Both the position numbers and the translations under genes were made by a program. A DNA stretch of 64,000 nt from Serratia sp. M24T3 (GTDB lineage Bacteria > Pseudomonadota > Gammaproteobacteria > Enterobacterales > Enterobacteriaceae): positions 1 through 64,000 of the forward strand of contig NZ_AJHJ01000005.1 of the NCBI RefSeq assembly GCF_000257645.1, written 5' to 3'. The notes beneath the pieces were generated by a model, which was not told the DNA's origin, did no database searches, and was given only the letters and a program-made list of their open reading frames with translations. Shown one piece after another: positions 21,679 through 31,252 of this stretch. Position 1 is the first letter of the stretch. Each line of letters starts with the position of its first letter.

Positions 21679-22305
21679 TCAGCAACGGGCGAGGATGCTT
21701 TTCGCCTGTTCGAACAATCGGTTACGGGAAAACATTAGCTGCAGACGGCCACCGCCTACTTGCTGCCAAAGTACTGCTGCGCGGATACCCGCGAGAAGCA
21801 AGGCCCGGACTTTAGCCTGAATTTGCGTGTTCTGCAAAATTGCCGGTGTGCCGATCACTTGAATGCGCGGACCGGCAGGGCTGACAATATCGACATATAT
21901 CGACGCCAGCGAACTCATTACCTGCTCCGATTCCAGTTCAAAATGTGCCAACTGGCGATCTAACTGATCGATGCGCTGACCCAACTGATCCATGGACGAT
22001 TTTTTTGCGTGCAGTTTACGCTCAAGCACCATCAGACTCAAAGTATAGCGCGTCAATTCCGCGCCTAATCCCTGACGATTGGCGTTGAGCACGCCGAGCA
22101 AGGTTTCGAGCCCCATTTTGAGGTTGGCTTCATTATTGCCATACACTGCCAGTGTGGAAGCCGGATTCATTTCGAGCAGGCTGCGCAGTGAAACGGTCAT
22201 TTCTTCCTTGGCGCAGTTACCTTCGTGGGCCAATTGCTGAACTAAACGCGCAGATTGGCACATACCAGCCAATGCCAGCGTAATGTCATAATAGTTTTTG
22301 GCCAC
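21679..22305 (-). CDS. hflD: HflD, high-frequency lysogenisation protein
   Basis: A 208-residue helical protein found beside mnmA and purB in many gammaproteobacteria. In E. coli HflD is membrane-peripheral and binds the lambda CII activator, lowering lysogeny; its cellular role is unclear. The conserved N-terminus [19 protein letters not shown] and a C-terminal tryptophan-rich motif (VLWQQVGG) support the call. The gap to purB is short, so the two are probably cotranscribed. Confidence 0.93.
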   Translation of the reverse strand: MAKNYYDITLALAGMCQSARLVQQLAHEGNCAKEEMTVSLRSLLEMNPASTLAVYGNNEANLKMGLETLLGVLNANRQGLGAELTRYTLSLMVLERKLHAKKSSMDQLGQRIDQLDRQLAHFELESEQVMSSLASIYVDIVSPAGPRIQVIGTPAILQNTQIQAKVRALLLAGIRAAVLWQQVGGGRLQLMFSRNRLFEQAKSILARC

Positions 22306-22552
22306 GATTACTCCTGTAAGCGTTGCTCAATAGCAACATTCTGCGACTTTTTCTGAGTGCCCAACTAATGGCGACAGATCATGCCATAAAACGGCGGCTA
22401 AACACAGCGCCGAAAGGCAGCGAATCCATTGCTAAAGTCGATAACATAAGTCCAAGAGCGTAAACCTGGTGGGTAATAAGCGTTTTATGGCAGAATTATC
22501 GTCCAGTTGCGCGCAGAATCAGCAACTGGGTCACCTCAAAAAGGAAAATCAG

Positions 22553-22984
22553 ATGAAGAAGTTAGCCTCATGGGTGTGCTGCATTGGTGTGTTACTTACT
22601 GCTATGGCGGCACATGCTGCTACGCCGGGTAAGGCAATCGATAAAAAAATTGAGGATTGCTCCAAAAAGGCCGTCTCGACCTTGGACTCTGAAAGCTGTT
22701 TGCAACAGGGGTACACCGACTGGGACAAGGAGTTGAACGTCCAATATCAGGCTCTGTTAAAAGGGCAATCTGCGGCGGCTAAAAAGGCTATCATTCAGTC
22801 ACAGCGCGATTGGCTGGTTTATCAGAAATCGTATTTCGCCGCGTTGGATAAATTTTATCAGCAGCAGCAGGGCACCGTCTGGGGAATTGTCGATTTGCAG
22901 GCCAAGCTCGACTTTATTCGTAACAAGGCGATCGAGTTAAATACCATGGCGGCGAGTCTGGACGTTAGCGGCGGGAATGGCTAA
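22553..22984 (+). CDS. Secreted LprI/DUF1311-like protein
   Basis: A protein of about 143 residues with a clear signal peptide (about residues 1-22, ending AAHA-A). The mature part resembles the LprI-like DUF1311 domain: paired cysteines near residues 34 and 47, then a helical region with SQRDWLVYQKSY, the W-x3-R/K type motif of the family. Some LprI-like proteins inhibit lysozyme, but that function is not shown by this sequence. ATG at 22553 has AAGGAAAA upstream. It sits, in the opposite direction, in the gap between hflD and mnmA, which are adjacent in E. coli, so it is probably an insertion. Confidence 0.65.
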   Translation: MKKLASWVCCIGVLLTAMAAHAATPGKAIDKKIEDCSKKAVSTLDSESCLQQGYTDWDKELNVQYQALLKGQSAAAKKAIIQSQRDWLVYQKSYFAALDKFYQQQQGTVWGIVDLQAKLDFIRNKAIELNTMAASLDVSGGNG

Positions 22985-23107
22985 TACCTTTCATTTTTCA
23001 TGCTGCAGCTGTCATGCTTCCTTATTACCCCAGTCACTTATCTATGTAAGCTCATAGGGGAAATTAGGTTGCCACCTTGCTGCAGCATCAAATCTATTGG
23101 GTATGAA

Positions 23108-24217
23108 TTATTGAATTAGCGGGATGCGTTGCTCAATAACGCCGCCGCCAAGGCAGATTTCACCCTGATAGAACACGGCTGACTGGCCCGGAGTGACTGC
23201 CGCGACAGGTGATTCAAAGCGAACTTCGATACGGTTGTCGTCGAGCGGTGTAATCACGCAGGGAATATCTTCCTGACGATAGCGTGTTTTCACTACGCAT
23301 TGCACAGCAGCAGAAATTGGCTGGCGATCGACCCAATCCAATTGCTGGGCGATCAGTCCAACGGACATCAGACGCGGATGCTCGTGGCCCTGTGCGACAT
23401 AAAGAATATTGTTGGCCACGTCTTTATCGACCACATACCACGGATCTTCTCCGCCGTCTTTTTGACCGCCAATGCCCAGACCCTTGCGTTGGCCAAGGGT
23501 GTGGTACATCAGACCCTGATGCTGCCCCATGTCCTGACCGTCAACGCTTTTGATAGGACCCGGTTGGGCTGGCAGATAGCGACCCAAAAAATCACGGAAT
23601 TTACGCTCGCCGATAAAGCAGATGCCGGTGGAATCTTTTTTCTTCGCCGTCACCAGCTCTTGCTCTTCCGCGATGCGGCGAACCTCTGGTTTCTCGAGTT
23701 CTCCGACAGGGAACAGGCTTTTGGCAATTTGGTTGCTGCCGAGCGTATACAGGAAATAGCTTTGATCTTTATTGCCATCGAGGCCGCGCAGCAGCTGGCT
23801 TTGCCCGTTGCTGTCCTTGCGACGCACGTAGTGCCCGGTGGCAATATAGTCAGCACCTAAATCTTCAGCCGCGAACTCCAGGAAAGCCTTGAACTTGATT
23901 TCCTTATTGCAAAGAATATCCGGGTTTGGCGTGCGTCCGGCCTTGTATTCCTGCAGGAAATGTTCGAAAACGTTGTCCCAGTATTCGGCTGCAAAGTTAA
24001 TGGTATGCAGCTTGATGCCCAACTTGTCGCTTACCGCTTGCGCATCGGCAAGGTCAGTCGCGGCGGAGCAGTATTCTTCATCGTCGTCCTCTTCCCAATT
24101 CTTCATAAAGAGCCCCTCGACCTGATATCCCTGTTGTTGGAGCAGGTAAGCAGAGACTGAGGAGTCGACGCCGCCGGACATCCCGACGATCACTTTTTTC
24201 TGGCTGTTGTCTGACAT
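23108..24217 (-). CDS. mnmA: tRNA-specific 2-thiouridylase MnmA
   Basis: MnmA makes the 2-thiouridine at wobble position 34 of Lys, Glu and Gln tRNAs, taking sulfur from the TusE relay. The PP-loop motif GMSGGVDSS is at the N-terminus. The two catalytic cysteines are in [10 protein letters not shown] and [11 protein letters not shown]. The ATG at 24217 (370 residues or so, starting [13 protein letters not shown]) matches E. coli; an in-frame start 25 codons upstream is not supported by homology. Confidence 0.96.
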   Translation of the reverse strand: MSDNSQKKVIVGMSGGVDSSVSAYLLQQQGYQVEGLFMKNWEEDDDEEYCSAATDLADAQAVSDKLGIKLHTINFAAEYWDNVFEHFLQEYKAGRTPNPDILCNKEIKFKAFLEFAAEDLGADYIATGHYVRRKDSNGQSQLLRGLDGNKDQSYFLYTLGSNQIAKSLFPVGELEKPEVRRIAEEQELVTAKKKDSTGICFIGERKFRDFLGRYLPAQPGPIKSVDGQDMGQHQGLMYHTLGQRKGLGIGGQKDGGEDPWYVVDKDVANNILYVAQGHEHPRLMSVGLIAQQLDWVDRQPISAAVQCVVKTRYRQEDIPCVITPLDDNRIEVRFESPVAAVTPGQSAVFYQGEICLGGGVIEQRIPLIQ

Positions 24218-24385
24218 AGCAGTTCCAAAACATAGAGTCATAACCCGTTTAATGCCGTTCAGGCGAGGATGAAGGCCGCGCGCCAACGACATTTTTTACG
24301 GGGGCTTAAAAATAGCGGGAAGAATTTTATCACGTTGCCGCCTTTGCTGCACCGCCGATCGGTGCGGCGGGCAAGAGAGCGTCAA

Positions 24386-24832
24386 TTAGTGTGGAAGATT
24401 GTAATTGCCCAGAAGATCCAGCGGATAGCGTGCGCCTTGTTGATACAAACGAATACTTTCTGCCACTAGCGGGGAGCGCAGCTCGGCCGAGTTGATAATT
24501 TGTTCGGCACTTAGCCAACGACAGCCAGAGATATCGCTATCTTGCGGGGAAGTGGCCACAATCTCAGGTAAATCAATCACAAACGAGAAACGCAGGAAAG
24601 AGGTTTTATCCGGAGCCTGCCATTGGTGCAACCCAAGGAAAAATTGCGGTGGCGCATCAAGGCCCGTTTCCTCAAACAGCTCGCGTTGAACAGCGGCAAT
24701 CAGCGTTTCATTGGCCTCAAGATGTCCCGCAGGCTGGTTTAGGGTCAGCTTGCCGTTGACAATTTCCTCAACCAGCAAAAATTGTCCCTGGGCATGAACC
24801 ACACAGGCGACAGTTACGTTCGGTTTAAACAT
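24386..24832 (-). CDS. nudJ: Nudix phosphatase NudJ
   Basis: NudJ hydrolyses nucleoside tri- and diphosphates and the thiamine precursor HMP-PP. The Nudix box [20 protein letters not shown] plus TG (G-x5-E-x7-REUxEExGU) is complete. ATG at 24832 gives [12 protein letters not shown], the family N-terminus. It overlaps the 3' end of rluE by eight bases, so rluE and nudJ are translationally coupled as in E. coli. Confidence 0.93.
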   Translation of the reverse strand: MFKPNVTVACVVHAQGQFLLVEEIVNGKLTLNQPAGHLEANETLIAAVQRELFEETGLDAPPQFFLGLHQWQAPDKTSFLRFSFVIDLPEIVATSPQDSDISGCRWLSAEQIINSAELRSPLVAESIRLYQQGARYPLDLLGNYNLPH

Positions 24833-25451
24833 AAGGTATTTCCTTCCATTGTCCCGGAGCCAAATCGCCAAGGGTAAGATCACCCATGCTGTAACGGATA
24901 AGACGTAAAGTAGGATAGCCGATATGCGCCGTCATGCGCCGCACCTGCCGGTTTTTACCCTCATAAAGCGTAATTTTGAGCCAGCGGGTAGGAATATTTT
25001 TACGTTCACGGATTGGCGGCACGCGCTCCCAAAGCCATTCAGGTTCTGCAACGAGTTCAACTCCGGCCGGGAGAGTTTGACCATCTTTAAGCGGCAATCC
25101 TTGGCGGAAGGCTTTCAAAGCAGATTCTTCTGGTTCACCTTCAACCTGGGCAAAGTAAATTTTGGCGGTGCGTTTACCTGGCTGAGTGAGCTTCGCCTGC
25201 AACTGCCCGTCATTAGTCAGCACTAACAGACCTTCACTATCGCGGTCTAAGCGACCGGCCGCATAGACGTCGGTAACAGAAATATAGTCTTTTAACGTTG
25301 CTCGCCCAGCTTCATCGGTAAATTGCGGTAACACATCGAAAGGCTTGTTGAAAAGCAGCACCTTACGTGGCTTTTTCGAGTCTTGATTTTCTCGATGAGA
25401 CTGGGTGCTGAAACGTTTAACCTTGTGATTCTTAACAAATAATTTATTCAT
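24825..25451 (-). CDS. rluE: 23S rRNA pseudouridine(2457) synthase RluE
   Basis: RluE makes pseudouridine 2457 in 23S rRNA. It belongs to the RsuA/RluB group; the catalytic aspartate is in [10 protein letters not shown] and the second conserved motif is [11 protein letters not shown] lysine- and arginine-rich N-terminus (about residues 1-30) precedes the domain. It is transcribed divergently from icd, as in E. coli. Confidence 0.93.
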   Translation of the reverse strand: MNKLFVKNHKVKRFSTQSHRENQDSKKPRKVLLFNKPFDVLPQFTDEAGRATLKDYISVTDVYAAGRLDRDSEGLLVLTNDGQLQAKLTQPGKRTAKIYFAQVEGEPEESALKAFRQGLPLKDGQTLPAGVELVAEPEWLWERVPPIRERKNIPTRWLKITLYEGKNRQVRRMTAHIGYPTLRLIRYSMGDLTLGDLAPGQWKEIPYV

Positions 25452-25597
25452 GATGGTTGTAGTTGAGAATAATTAGCGCATTATACTTGAAAAAGGTTTC
25501 GGTTTGGCGTCGGCAAATTATTGAAGTAATATTAACCGGCATCTTACAAATAATTAACATAAATCATTAACATAATAGTGCGCTGAAGGAGAGGTTA

Positions 25598-26851
25598 ATG
25601 GAAAGCAAAGTTGTTGTTCCTACTGAAGGTACCAAGATTACCGTTGATGCCAAAGGTAAACTGGTCGTTCCCAATAATCCTGTCATTCCTTACATCGAGG
25701 GGGATGGTATTGGTGTCGATGTGACCCCGGCAATGCTCAAGGTTGTCGATGCGGCGGTCAAGAAAGCGTACAACGGTGAGCGCAAGATTTCCTGGATGGA
25801 AATTTATACCGGTGAGAAATCCGTTGAACTTTATGGTCAAGACGTTTGGCTGCCGCAGGAAACGCTAGATCTGATCCGCGAGTACCGCGTTGCGATCAAA
25901 GGCCCATTGACCACTCCGGTCGGTGGCGGCATTCGCTCACTGAATGTGGCTTTGCGTCAGCAGCTTGACCTGTATGTCTGTCTGCGCCCGGTTCGCTATT
26001 ACACCGGTACGCCAAGCCCGGTCAAACGCCCGGAAGATATCGACATGGTCATTTTCCGTGAAAACTCAGAAGATATCTATGCTGGCATTGAATGGAAAGC
26101 AGGTTCTGCCGAAGCAGATAAAGTGATTAAGTTCCTGCAAGACGAGATGGGCGTGAACAAAATTCGCTTCCCACAGCAATGCGGCATCGGCGTTAAACCT
26201 TGTTCGGAAGAAGGCACCAAACGCCTGGTACGTGCGGCCATTGAATACACTATCACCAACGATCGTGATTCACTGACTCTGGTTCACAAGGGCAACATCA
26301 TGAAATTTACCGAAGGTGCCTTCAAGGATTGGGGCTACCAGCTGGCTCGCGAGGAGTTTGGCGGTGAACTCATTGACGGCGGGCCTTGGGTTAAAATCAA
26401 GAATCCTAACAATGGCAAAGACATCATTATTAAAGACGTTATTGCCGATGCCTTCTTGCAACAGATTCTGCTGCGTCCGGCTGAATATGACGTGATCGCC
26501 TGTATGAATCTCAACGGTGACTACATTTCCGACGCATTGGCGGCGCAGGTTGGCGGCATTGGTATCGCACCGGGCGCAAACATTGGTTCTGAATGCGCAC
26601 TGTTTGAAGCTACCCACGGCACGGCACCGAAATACGCCGGACAGGATAAAGTGAACCCTGGTTCAGTGATCCTGTCTGCGGAAATGATGCTGCGTCATTT
26701 GGAGTGGTTCGAAGCGGCAGACCTGATCGTTAAAGGTATGGAAGCGGCGATCGCCAAGAAAACCGTGACCTACGATTTCGAACGTCTGATGGACGGCGCC
26801 AAGCTGCTGAAATGCTCAGAGTTTGGCGATGCGATGATCGCGAATATGTAA
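25598..26851 (+). CDS. icd: Isocitrate dehydrogenase (NADP)
   Basis: Icd oxidises isocitrate to 2-oxoglutarate in the TCA cycle. The phosphorylatable serine regulated by AceK is in [13 protein letters not shown] (about residue 113). The signature [17 protein letters not shown] and the NADP-binding C-terminal region are present. Length (417) and start MESKVVVP match the E. coli family. An AAGGAGAGG site precedes the ATG. The 3' end, a prophage target in E. coli K-12, shows no insertion here. Confidence 0.98.
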   Translation: MESKVVVPTEGTKITVDAKGKLVVPNNPVIPYIEGDGIGVDVTPAMLKVVDAAVKKAYNGERKISWMEIYTGEKSVELYGQDVWLPQETLDLIREYRVAIKGPLTTPVGGGIRSLNVALRQQLDLYVCLRPVRYYTGTPSPVKRPEDIDMVIFRENSEDIYAGIEWKAGSAEADKVIKFLQDEMGVNKIRFPQQCGIGVKPCSEEGTKRLVRAAIEYTITNDRDSLTLVHKGNIMKFTEGAFKDWGYQLAREEFGGELIDGGPWVKIKNPNNGKDIIIKDVIADAFLQQILLRPAEYDVIACMNLNGDYISDALAAQVGGIGIAPGANIGSECALFEATHGTAPKYAGQDKVNPGSVILSAEMMLRHLEWFEAADLIVKGMEAAIAKKTVTYDFERLMDGAKLLKCSEFGDAMIANM

Positions 26852-26873
26852 TCTCGGAAAACGAGGTTGCAAA

Positions 26874-26901
26874 CGACGGGAGCCGAGAGGGTCCCGTTTT
26901 T
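26874..26901 (+). terminator. icd terminator
   Basis: ACGGGA pairs with TCCCGT around GCCGAGAGGG and is followed by TTTTTATT, a typical intrinsic terminator 20 bases after the icd stop. Confidence 0.8.
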
Positions 26902-26930
26902 TATTAGGCGAACCTTTGTGGGATCCACTA

Positions 26931-27323
26931 TCAGTACGCCGTTGCTATCCAAGGTGCAGTAACTTCCTCGGCAACAAGGTTATTGTCGGTAACTAGAATC
27001 AGCCGATTGGCGTGATCGCTGTATTGAGTAATTATATTAATCCCAAACTCGGACAATCTGGCGGCAATATTTCCCAGCTCACCAGGCTGTTGCTGATCCA
27101 GCTTTCTGATTAGAGGTTTGTGAATTCCCTGCACTGCAAAGCCTTCGGTCTCAAGCGCAGACTTGGCCTTTTCGCCATCCTTCACCAGAAAATGTGCATG
27201 GCATTGCCCATTGACAGTAAACACACCGCCACCTTCCTGACTGATCCCATAGAGACCTAAGATCTTGCCGAGCCACGCCAGCTCTCCGGGTTCATTTTTT
27301 AAAATCACATGAATATCGTACAT
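26931..27323 (-). CDS. Tandem ACT-domain protein
   Basis: A 130-residue protein made of two ACT-like beta-alpha-beta modules (about residues 3-65 and 70-128), each starting with a short strand followed by a P/N-G-E-L turn ([10 protein letters not shown] and [10 protein letters not shown]). ACT domains bind amino acids and control enzymes or transporters, but here no effector domain is attached. It lies downstream of icd on the other strand, in the position where E. coli K-12 carries a prophage. Function unknown. Confidence 0.6.
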   Translation of the reverse strand: MYDIHVILKNEPGELAWLGKILGLYGISQEGGGVFTVNGQCHAHFLVKDGEKAKSALETEGFAVQGIHKPLIRKLDQQQPGELGNIAARLSEFGINIITQYSDHANRLILVTDNNLVAEEVTAPWIATAY

Positions 27324-27359
27324 CCGTTTACCATTGCAAATTTCTTAAGAGGAGATGAC

Positions 27360-27428
27360 ATGACTGAAGATGCAATGCTTCCACACCCAGCTCGAAACCC
27401 ATTATTCAAAAACAAAAAAATTCGTTAA
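27360..27428 (+). CDS. Possible 22-residue peptide with a strong ribosome-binding site
   Basis: ATG at 27360 follows AAGAGGAG at a good distance and opens a 22-codon frame ending in KNKKIR before TAA at 27426. It is divergent from the ACT-domain gene and its stop overlaps the 3' end of the GNAT gene by four bases. I know no homologue. The good Shine-Dalgarno sequence is the only positive evidence. Confidence 0.25.
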   Translation: MTEDAMLPHPARNPLFKNKKIR

Positions 27429-27946
27429 CCTGCTAAATTTTCTGGTTTTTCCCAATAATATCTTAACGCGTTGAGAGTCGTTCCACCGGGGACTGTCTCA
27501 CTTTTGATTTCAACAATCTTGCCGCCGCAGCGTTCATAAAACTGGCGTGATGGAAGGTTTTGTTCGTAGCACCAAAGATAGAGGCCATCGCCTGGATGGT
27601 TGTTAAACACCCAGCGCGCCGCCGCTTTTAGCAGGGCAATACCAAATCCTTTACCTTTGGTCGCAGGGAGCACGTGCAGGTTGTCAACTAATGATCCCCA
27701 GTGAGGATCTTTCGCGCCAAAAACGCTTACAAAGCCAACCGGATGGGAATCATCTTCAGCCACGATCACCGTGTGGTCGGCTTGCTGAGTGTCAAACTTT
27801 TCCAGCCAATAATTTAAGCGTTCCTGCTCAATGGCTCCGGCCAAATACTCGGCAGAAAAAATCCCCTGATAGGCGCTACGCCAGCTGGTGGTATGTAGCC
27901 GTGCAATAAGAGGAGCATCATGTGAAACAGCGTCCCTGAGCTTCAT
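27425..27946 (-). CDS. GNAT family N-acetyltransferase
   Basis: A 173-residue single-domain GNAT enzyme that would transfer an acetyl group from acetyl-CoA. Motif A, the pyrophosphate-binding loop, is visible as LPATKGKGFGIALL (R/Q-x2-G-x-G/A pattern), preceded by the strand VDNLHV. The later YLWCYEQNLPSRQFYERCGG is motif B. Substrate unknown. It lies in the variable stretch after icd. Confidence 0.8.
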   Translation of the reverse strand: MKLRDAVSHDAPLIARLHTTSWRSAYQGIFSAEYLAGAIEQERLNYWLEKFDTQQADHTVIVAEDDSHPVGFVSVFGAKDPHWGSLVDNLHVLPATKGKGFGIALLKAAARWVFNNHPGDGLYLWCYEQNLPSRQFYERCGGKIVEIKSETVPGGTTLNALRYYWEKPENLAG

Positions 27947-28034
27947 GTTGTGTCCTTAAAATCATGATAAAAACCTGATTTTACAGATTAACTCTTGTCT
28001 GCCAACCGAAAATTACCCACAAAAATTTAACAAA

Positions 28035-28060
28035 AAAACCAGCCATTAATGGCTGGTTTT
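28035..28060. terminator. Bidirectional terminator
   Basis: AAAACCAGCC-ATTAAT-GGCTGGTTTT is a perfect stem with flanking A and T runs. It lies upstream of the GNAT gene and just downstream of the glycine-zipper gene on the minus strand, so it most likely ends the latter. Confidence 0.8.
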
Positions 28061-28121
28061 ATATATCAAAAAAAACGGGTTTCCTGCAATTTATCCAGAG
28101 AAACTCCCGTAATGGCAGGAG

Positions 28122-28364
28122 TTAGTGCTGTGGTTGTTGCAGTTGCTGTTTTTTCGCTTCTGCTTCTTTCTGCTCTCTGGCTTTAGTCGCCATATGGTGA
28201 CCCACTACGCACCCCCCCACGGCACCCAACACAGCGTGATGATGGGCTACGTGGCCTGCAACAGCGCCTACAGCAGCTCCTTTAATACATCCTTCCGCAT
28301 GGGCCATTGAAGTTGCTGACATCAGCACGGCGAAAGCAGCGGCATAGCAAGAAAACTTGTTCAT
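28122..28364 (-). CDS. Small exported glycine-zipper protein
   Basis: An 80-residue protein with a signal peptide (about 1-23, ending SMAHA), followed by a glycine-zipper-like segment with G-x3-G spacing and histidine clusters (KGAAVGAVAGHVAHHH and GAVGGCVVGHH). The C-terminus is a charged, glutamine-rich tail. Two cysteines flank the zipper. ATG at 28364 is preferred over upstream starts because it puts the signal peptide at the N-terminus. Histidine content hints at metal contact, but function is unknown. Confidence 0.6.
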   Translation of the reverse strand: MNKFSCYAAAFAVLMSATSMAHAEGCIKGAAVGAVAGHVAHHHAVLGAVGGCVVGHHMATKAREQKEAEAKKQQLQQPQH

Positions 28365-28558
28365 AAAATAATTTCCAAAGAAAAAAAGACTCATGATGAA
28401 GATCTCACAACTTGCCGTTGTCGTCATGGAGGCTTCTGTAAGCAATTAATGCTATTTTGCCACTAATTTTACAGATGAGTAAAGACGGGGGGATAGCTCT
28501 CAGCAGTGCTGCAAGAGGTATTTACAAATCACAGCGCTGTCGTGCAATGATTTGTGAA

Positions 28559-28593
28559 GGTTTAAGATTGGTTAATCGCGGATTTTGCTTTAA
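28559..28593 (+). promoter_or_regulatory. PhoP-box-like site upstream of the IraP-like gene
   Basis: GGTTTA-AGATT-GGTTAA at 28559-28575 has the 6-5-6 PhoP-box geometry with 11 of 12 positions matching a GGTTTA repeat. A CTTTAA hexamer starts 12 bases after the box, at the usual -10 distance. Confidence 0.55.
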
Positions 28594-28669
28594 AGTGAAA
28601 TAGCTGTATGAAATATGCTCAATCAGTTTAGTTGTCAGTTTTTTCTGCAACACAAATGAGGATGCCGCT

Positions 28670-28957
28670 ATGTCCAACCAAGAGCAGTTACAGGCGCTGA
28701 TAGCACGTATCGATGCGCTGGAACAACGCGAAAAGCAACTCACCTATGCCTCTAATGCCTATCAGGCAATATTAACAACCCTGTTGGGCAATCTCGATAA
28801 AACGACTCGCGATAAAGTGATCACGATGGTTGATCAGGCTCACGATATTGCCTATGCCAGAGCCAACGTGGAGCAGAAAAGCAATATTTTGGGAGCTGAT
28901 GACATTACCCAGCGCATTTTTCTGTTTGCTCAGGGGCGCGCATCTCAGTCCAGATAA
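28670..28957 (+). CDS. Small coiled-coil protein, possibly an IraP-like RpoS anti-adapter
   Basis: A 95-residue helical protein. Its start (EQLQALIARIDALEQREKQL, about residues 4-23) is a coiled coil, and AYQAILTTLLGNLDKTTRD with VDQA follows. This layout and pattern recall IraP, whose middle reads ALEIIVTAMLRNMAQNDQQ with VEGA, but overall identity is low. IraP blocks RssB and so stabilises RpoS, and in Salmonella its gene is PhoP-activated. A PhoP-box-like site about 95 bases upstream fits that. Without alignment scores this stays a proposal; an unrelated small helical protein is the alternative. Confidence 0.5.
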   Translation: MSNQEQLQALIARIDALEQREKQLTYASNAYQAILTTLLGNLDKTTRDKVITMVDQAHDIAYARANVEQKSNILGADDITQRIFLFAQGRASQSR

Positions 28958-28974
28958 TGGCTTAACGATAATTA

Positions 28975-29187
28975 TCAGGAACGCCTGTCAGCTTTGAGCA
29001 GGTTGATGGCCGCGCCAATCAAAATGCGCTGCTGCACGCCAGCCGTGTTTAGCTCGTCTTCCAAATAATGAATCAACGAATCTGCCGTAAGGGGTTCTCC
29101 GCGATGCCGCAGCTGAATCACAGCTTCACCAATAATACGAGCAACTTCGTCCCAAAGGGGTTGGATCTCGCTTTCCGAGAATTGCAT
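28975..29187 (-). CDS. YmgB/AriR-like small helical protein
   Basis: A 70-residue protein whose pattern (IIGEAVIQLRHRGEPLT, then LIHYLEDEL, then IGAAINLL) parallels the core of the E. coli biofilm and acid-resistance regulator AriR (LGQAVTNLMLSG, SLIHSLE, TLEIVL). AriR-family proteins are dimeric helical proteins that act on the Rcs phosphorelay. ATG at 29187 is chosen because GGGAGG lies five bases before it; the start four codons upstream has no such site. A second family member lies at 63490-63735. Confidence 0.5.
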   Translation of the reverse strand: MQFSESEIQPLWDEVARIIGEAVIQLRHRGEPLTADSLIHYLEDELNTAGVQQRILIGAAINLLKADRRS

Positions 29188-29305
29188 AGGGCCTCCCATC
29201 TGTACGATTGATGTTCAATTTATCATCTGAGAAACCTGAGGCAAGGGCATTAACCTAACAATTCTGCCTACGTGGGGGAGTAGAAAGGGGATATTTGAGT
29301 AATCA

Positions 29306-29333
29306 ACCCCGCCTTTCAAGTACTTGGCGGGGT
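29306..29333. other. Inverted repeat downstream of the peptide-binding protein gene
   Basis: ACCCCGCC pairs with GGCGGGGT around a 12-base loop, about 27 bases beyond the stop of the minus-strand gene. It lacks a long T run, so it may be a weak terminator or an mRNA-end stabilising hairpin. Confidence 0.5.
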
Positions 29334-29359
29334 GATTCTGGCCTGAGTAAATTCTGAAA

Positions 29360-30988
29360 TCAGTGTTTAATCACATAAAGATCTTTAGCAAAAACTCGGC
29401 CTTGTGGGTCATGCTCATCAAAACCGCCGATAAAAGGCTTCACCAGTCGGGCGCTGACGTAGTGATAAAGTGGCACCACCGGAGCCTGCTTACTCAGAAT
29501 ATCTTCAGCTTCCTGATAGTCTTTTTGCACCTGATCTTTGCTGGTAGCTGCCAGTGCATCATCCATCACTTTGTCATACTCGGCATTTTTGAAGTGCGGA
29601 GTATTTTCACTGTTGCCACTGCGGAAGGTATTCAGAAACGTTGATGGCTCGTTGTAGTCTGCAATCCAGGCATAACGCACTACCTCATAGTTACCTTGAT
29701 GCATGGTGTCCAGCATGGTTTTCCATTCCTGATTCTGCAACACGGCGGTCACGCCCAGGTTTTTCTTCCACATCGACGAGGCCGCTATAGCAATGCGCTG
29801 ATGAGATTCATTGGTGTTATAAAGCAGATTGAATTTCAAAGGGTGATCGGGGCCAAAACCCGCTTCGGTCAGCAGTTTTCGCGCCTCGACATTGCGCTGC
29901 TCCTGCGTCCAGCTGGCGTAGGCCGCAGGTTTGAAGGTGTATCCGCCGGTATTTTGCGGCGTGATGGTATAAGCAGGAGTTTGCCCCTGTCCCAACACTT
30001 TATTGGCAATAATGTCGCGATCCAGCCCCAATGCCAAGGCCTCTCGAACTCTGACGTCGTTAAACGGCGGCTTCTGGTTGTTGAACGCATAATAGTAGAC
30101 ACCGAGATAAGGATTGGCGTGGACTTGAGAACCCAACTCCTTCTTCAACGAGGCAAACTGGATTTCCGGAACACTTCCGGTGATATCAATCTCACCGGCC
30201 TTGTAGCGGTTAATATCGGCTGCGCCCGAGCCCACCGGCAAGTAGGTCATTTGCGACAGTACAGTGTGGTCGTTGTCCCAGTATTGGGTATTGCGCACCG
30301 CAACGACACGCTCGTTCACTGTCCAGGTTTTTAGTTTAAAAGGCCCGCTGCTAACCATATTGCCAGGTTGGGTCCATTTTTCTCCATACTTTTCAACATT
30401 AGCCTGACTTACCGGGAACAGAGAATAGTGGGCAACCATTTGCAGGAAATAAGACATCGGACGGGTTAATTCAATCTGCAGTGTTTGTGGATCCAATGCC
30501 TTGATACCTAGCTGGTCAGGAGGCAATTTACCGGCAATGATTTTGTCGGCGTTAACGACGTTAACCGTGCCGAGATAGCTCTCATAGGGCGAGGCGGTTT
30601 TCGGGTCGATCAGGCGACGCCAGGTGAAAACCACATCCTGCGCGGTAATGGGGGTGCCATCAGACCAGCGGATGCCGGGGCGCAAATGAAAGGTCCAGGT
30701 TTTATTATCTTTAGTCTCCCAGCTGGTTGCGAGCTCGGGATGGGCATTACCGTTATCATCGATGCTGACCAGTCCGACAAACAAATCGCTGAGAATATTA
30801 CTTTCGACGTCGCTTTCGGCCTTTTGTACATCAAGAGTTGCAGGCTCTGAGGCATTGTTACGCACCACTTCCTGTTTTTGGGCCAGCACGACGCCCTGTG
30901 GTACGACGGCGGCCTGAGCGGATAATCCAAGACCTGAAACCAGTGCGGCAAGAGGAAGTAATTTAAGGACGATGTTGCTTCTTTGCAT
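29360..30988 (-). CDS. Periplasmic peptide-binding protein (OppA/MppA family)
   Basis: A protein of about 542 residues with a signal peptide (about 1-26, ending SAQA), followed by the SBP_bac_5 fold. The family pattern LFVGLVSIDDNG, WTFHLRPGIRWSDGTPITAQDVV is clear. Such proteins deliver oligopeptides, or murein tripeptide in the case of MppA, to the OppBCDF transporter. No permease or ATPase gene is next to it, so like MppA it would have to share a transporter encoded elsewhere. ATG at 30988 is preferred to TTG at 31006. Confidence 0.85.
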   Translation of the reverse strand: MQRSNIVLKLLPLAALVSGLGLSAQAAVVPQGVVLAQKQEVVRNNASEPATLDVQKAESDVESNILSDLFVGLVSIDDNGNAHPELATSWETKDNKTWTFHLRPGIRWSDGTPITAQDVVFTWRRLIDPKTASPYESYLGTVNVVNADKIIAGKLPPDQLGIKALDPQTLQIELTRPMSYFLQMVAHYSLFPVSQANVEKYGEKWTQPGNMVSSGPFKLKTWTVNERVVAVRNTQYWDNDHTVLSQMTYLPVGSGAADINRYKAGEIDITGSVPEIQFASLKKELGSQVHANPYLGVYYYAFNNQKPPFNDVRVREALALGLDRDIIANKVLGQGQTPAYTITPQNTGGYTFKPAAYASWTQEQRNVEARKLLTEAGFGPDHPLKFNLLYNTNESHQRIAIAASSMWKKNLGVTAVLQNQEWKTMLDTMHQGNYEVVRYAWIADYNEPSTFLNTFRSGNSENTPHFKNAEYDKVMDDALAATSKDQVQKDYQEAEDILSKQAPVVPLYHYVSARLVKPFIGGFDEHDPQGRVFAKDLYVIKH

Positions 30989-31252
30989 CAGTATTTTCCC
31001 ATTCAATTAATAGTCAAAATATCAATGAATAACAGGTAATTGATAACGCTAACCGTAAGATTAAGCAACAATTAATGAATGGTTTATTATTAGTGGTTTC
31101 AGAGTTTTAAATTTGAAAATCGATGATGAAGAACTCGCCTTCTAAGCTTTTTACTCGATTCAGCCCAGAAGCTTTGATGAAATTCAGCGATGACGTGTTA
31201 TCCTTTGCGCCGAATTTTTTATGCCTATTTTTAGTACCGAGGAGTCACCGGG

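Noticed and set aside
26852..26930. Prophage attachment at the icd 3' end
   Set aside because: The icd C-terminus is intact, a normal terminator follows and no repeat of the icd end was seen downstream.
29696..30334. 212-codon open frame antisense to the peptide-binding protein
   Set aside because: The opposite strand encodes a conserved binding protein; the antisense frame has no family features.
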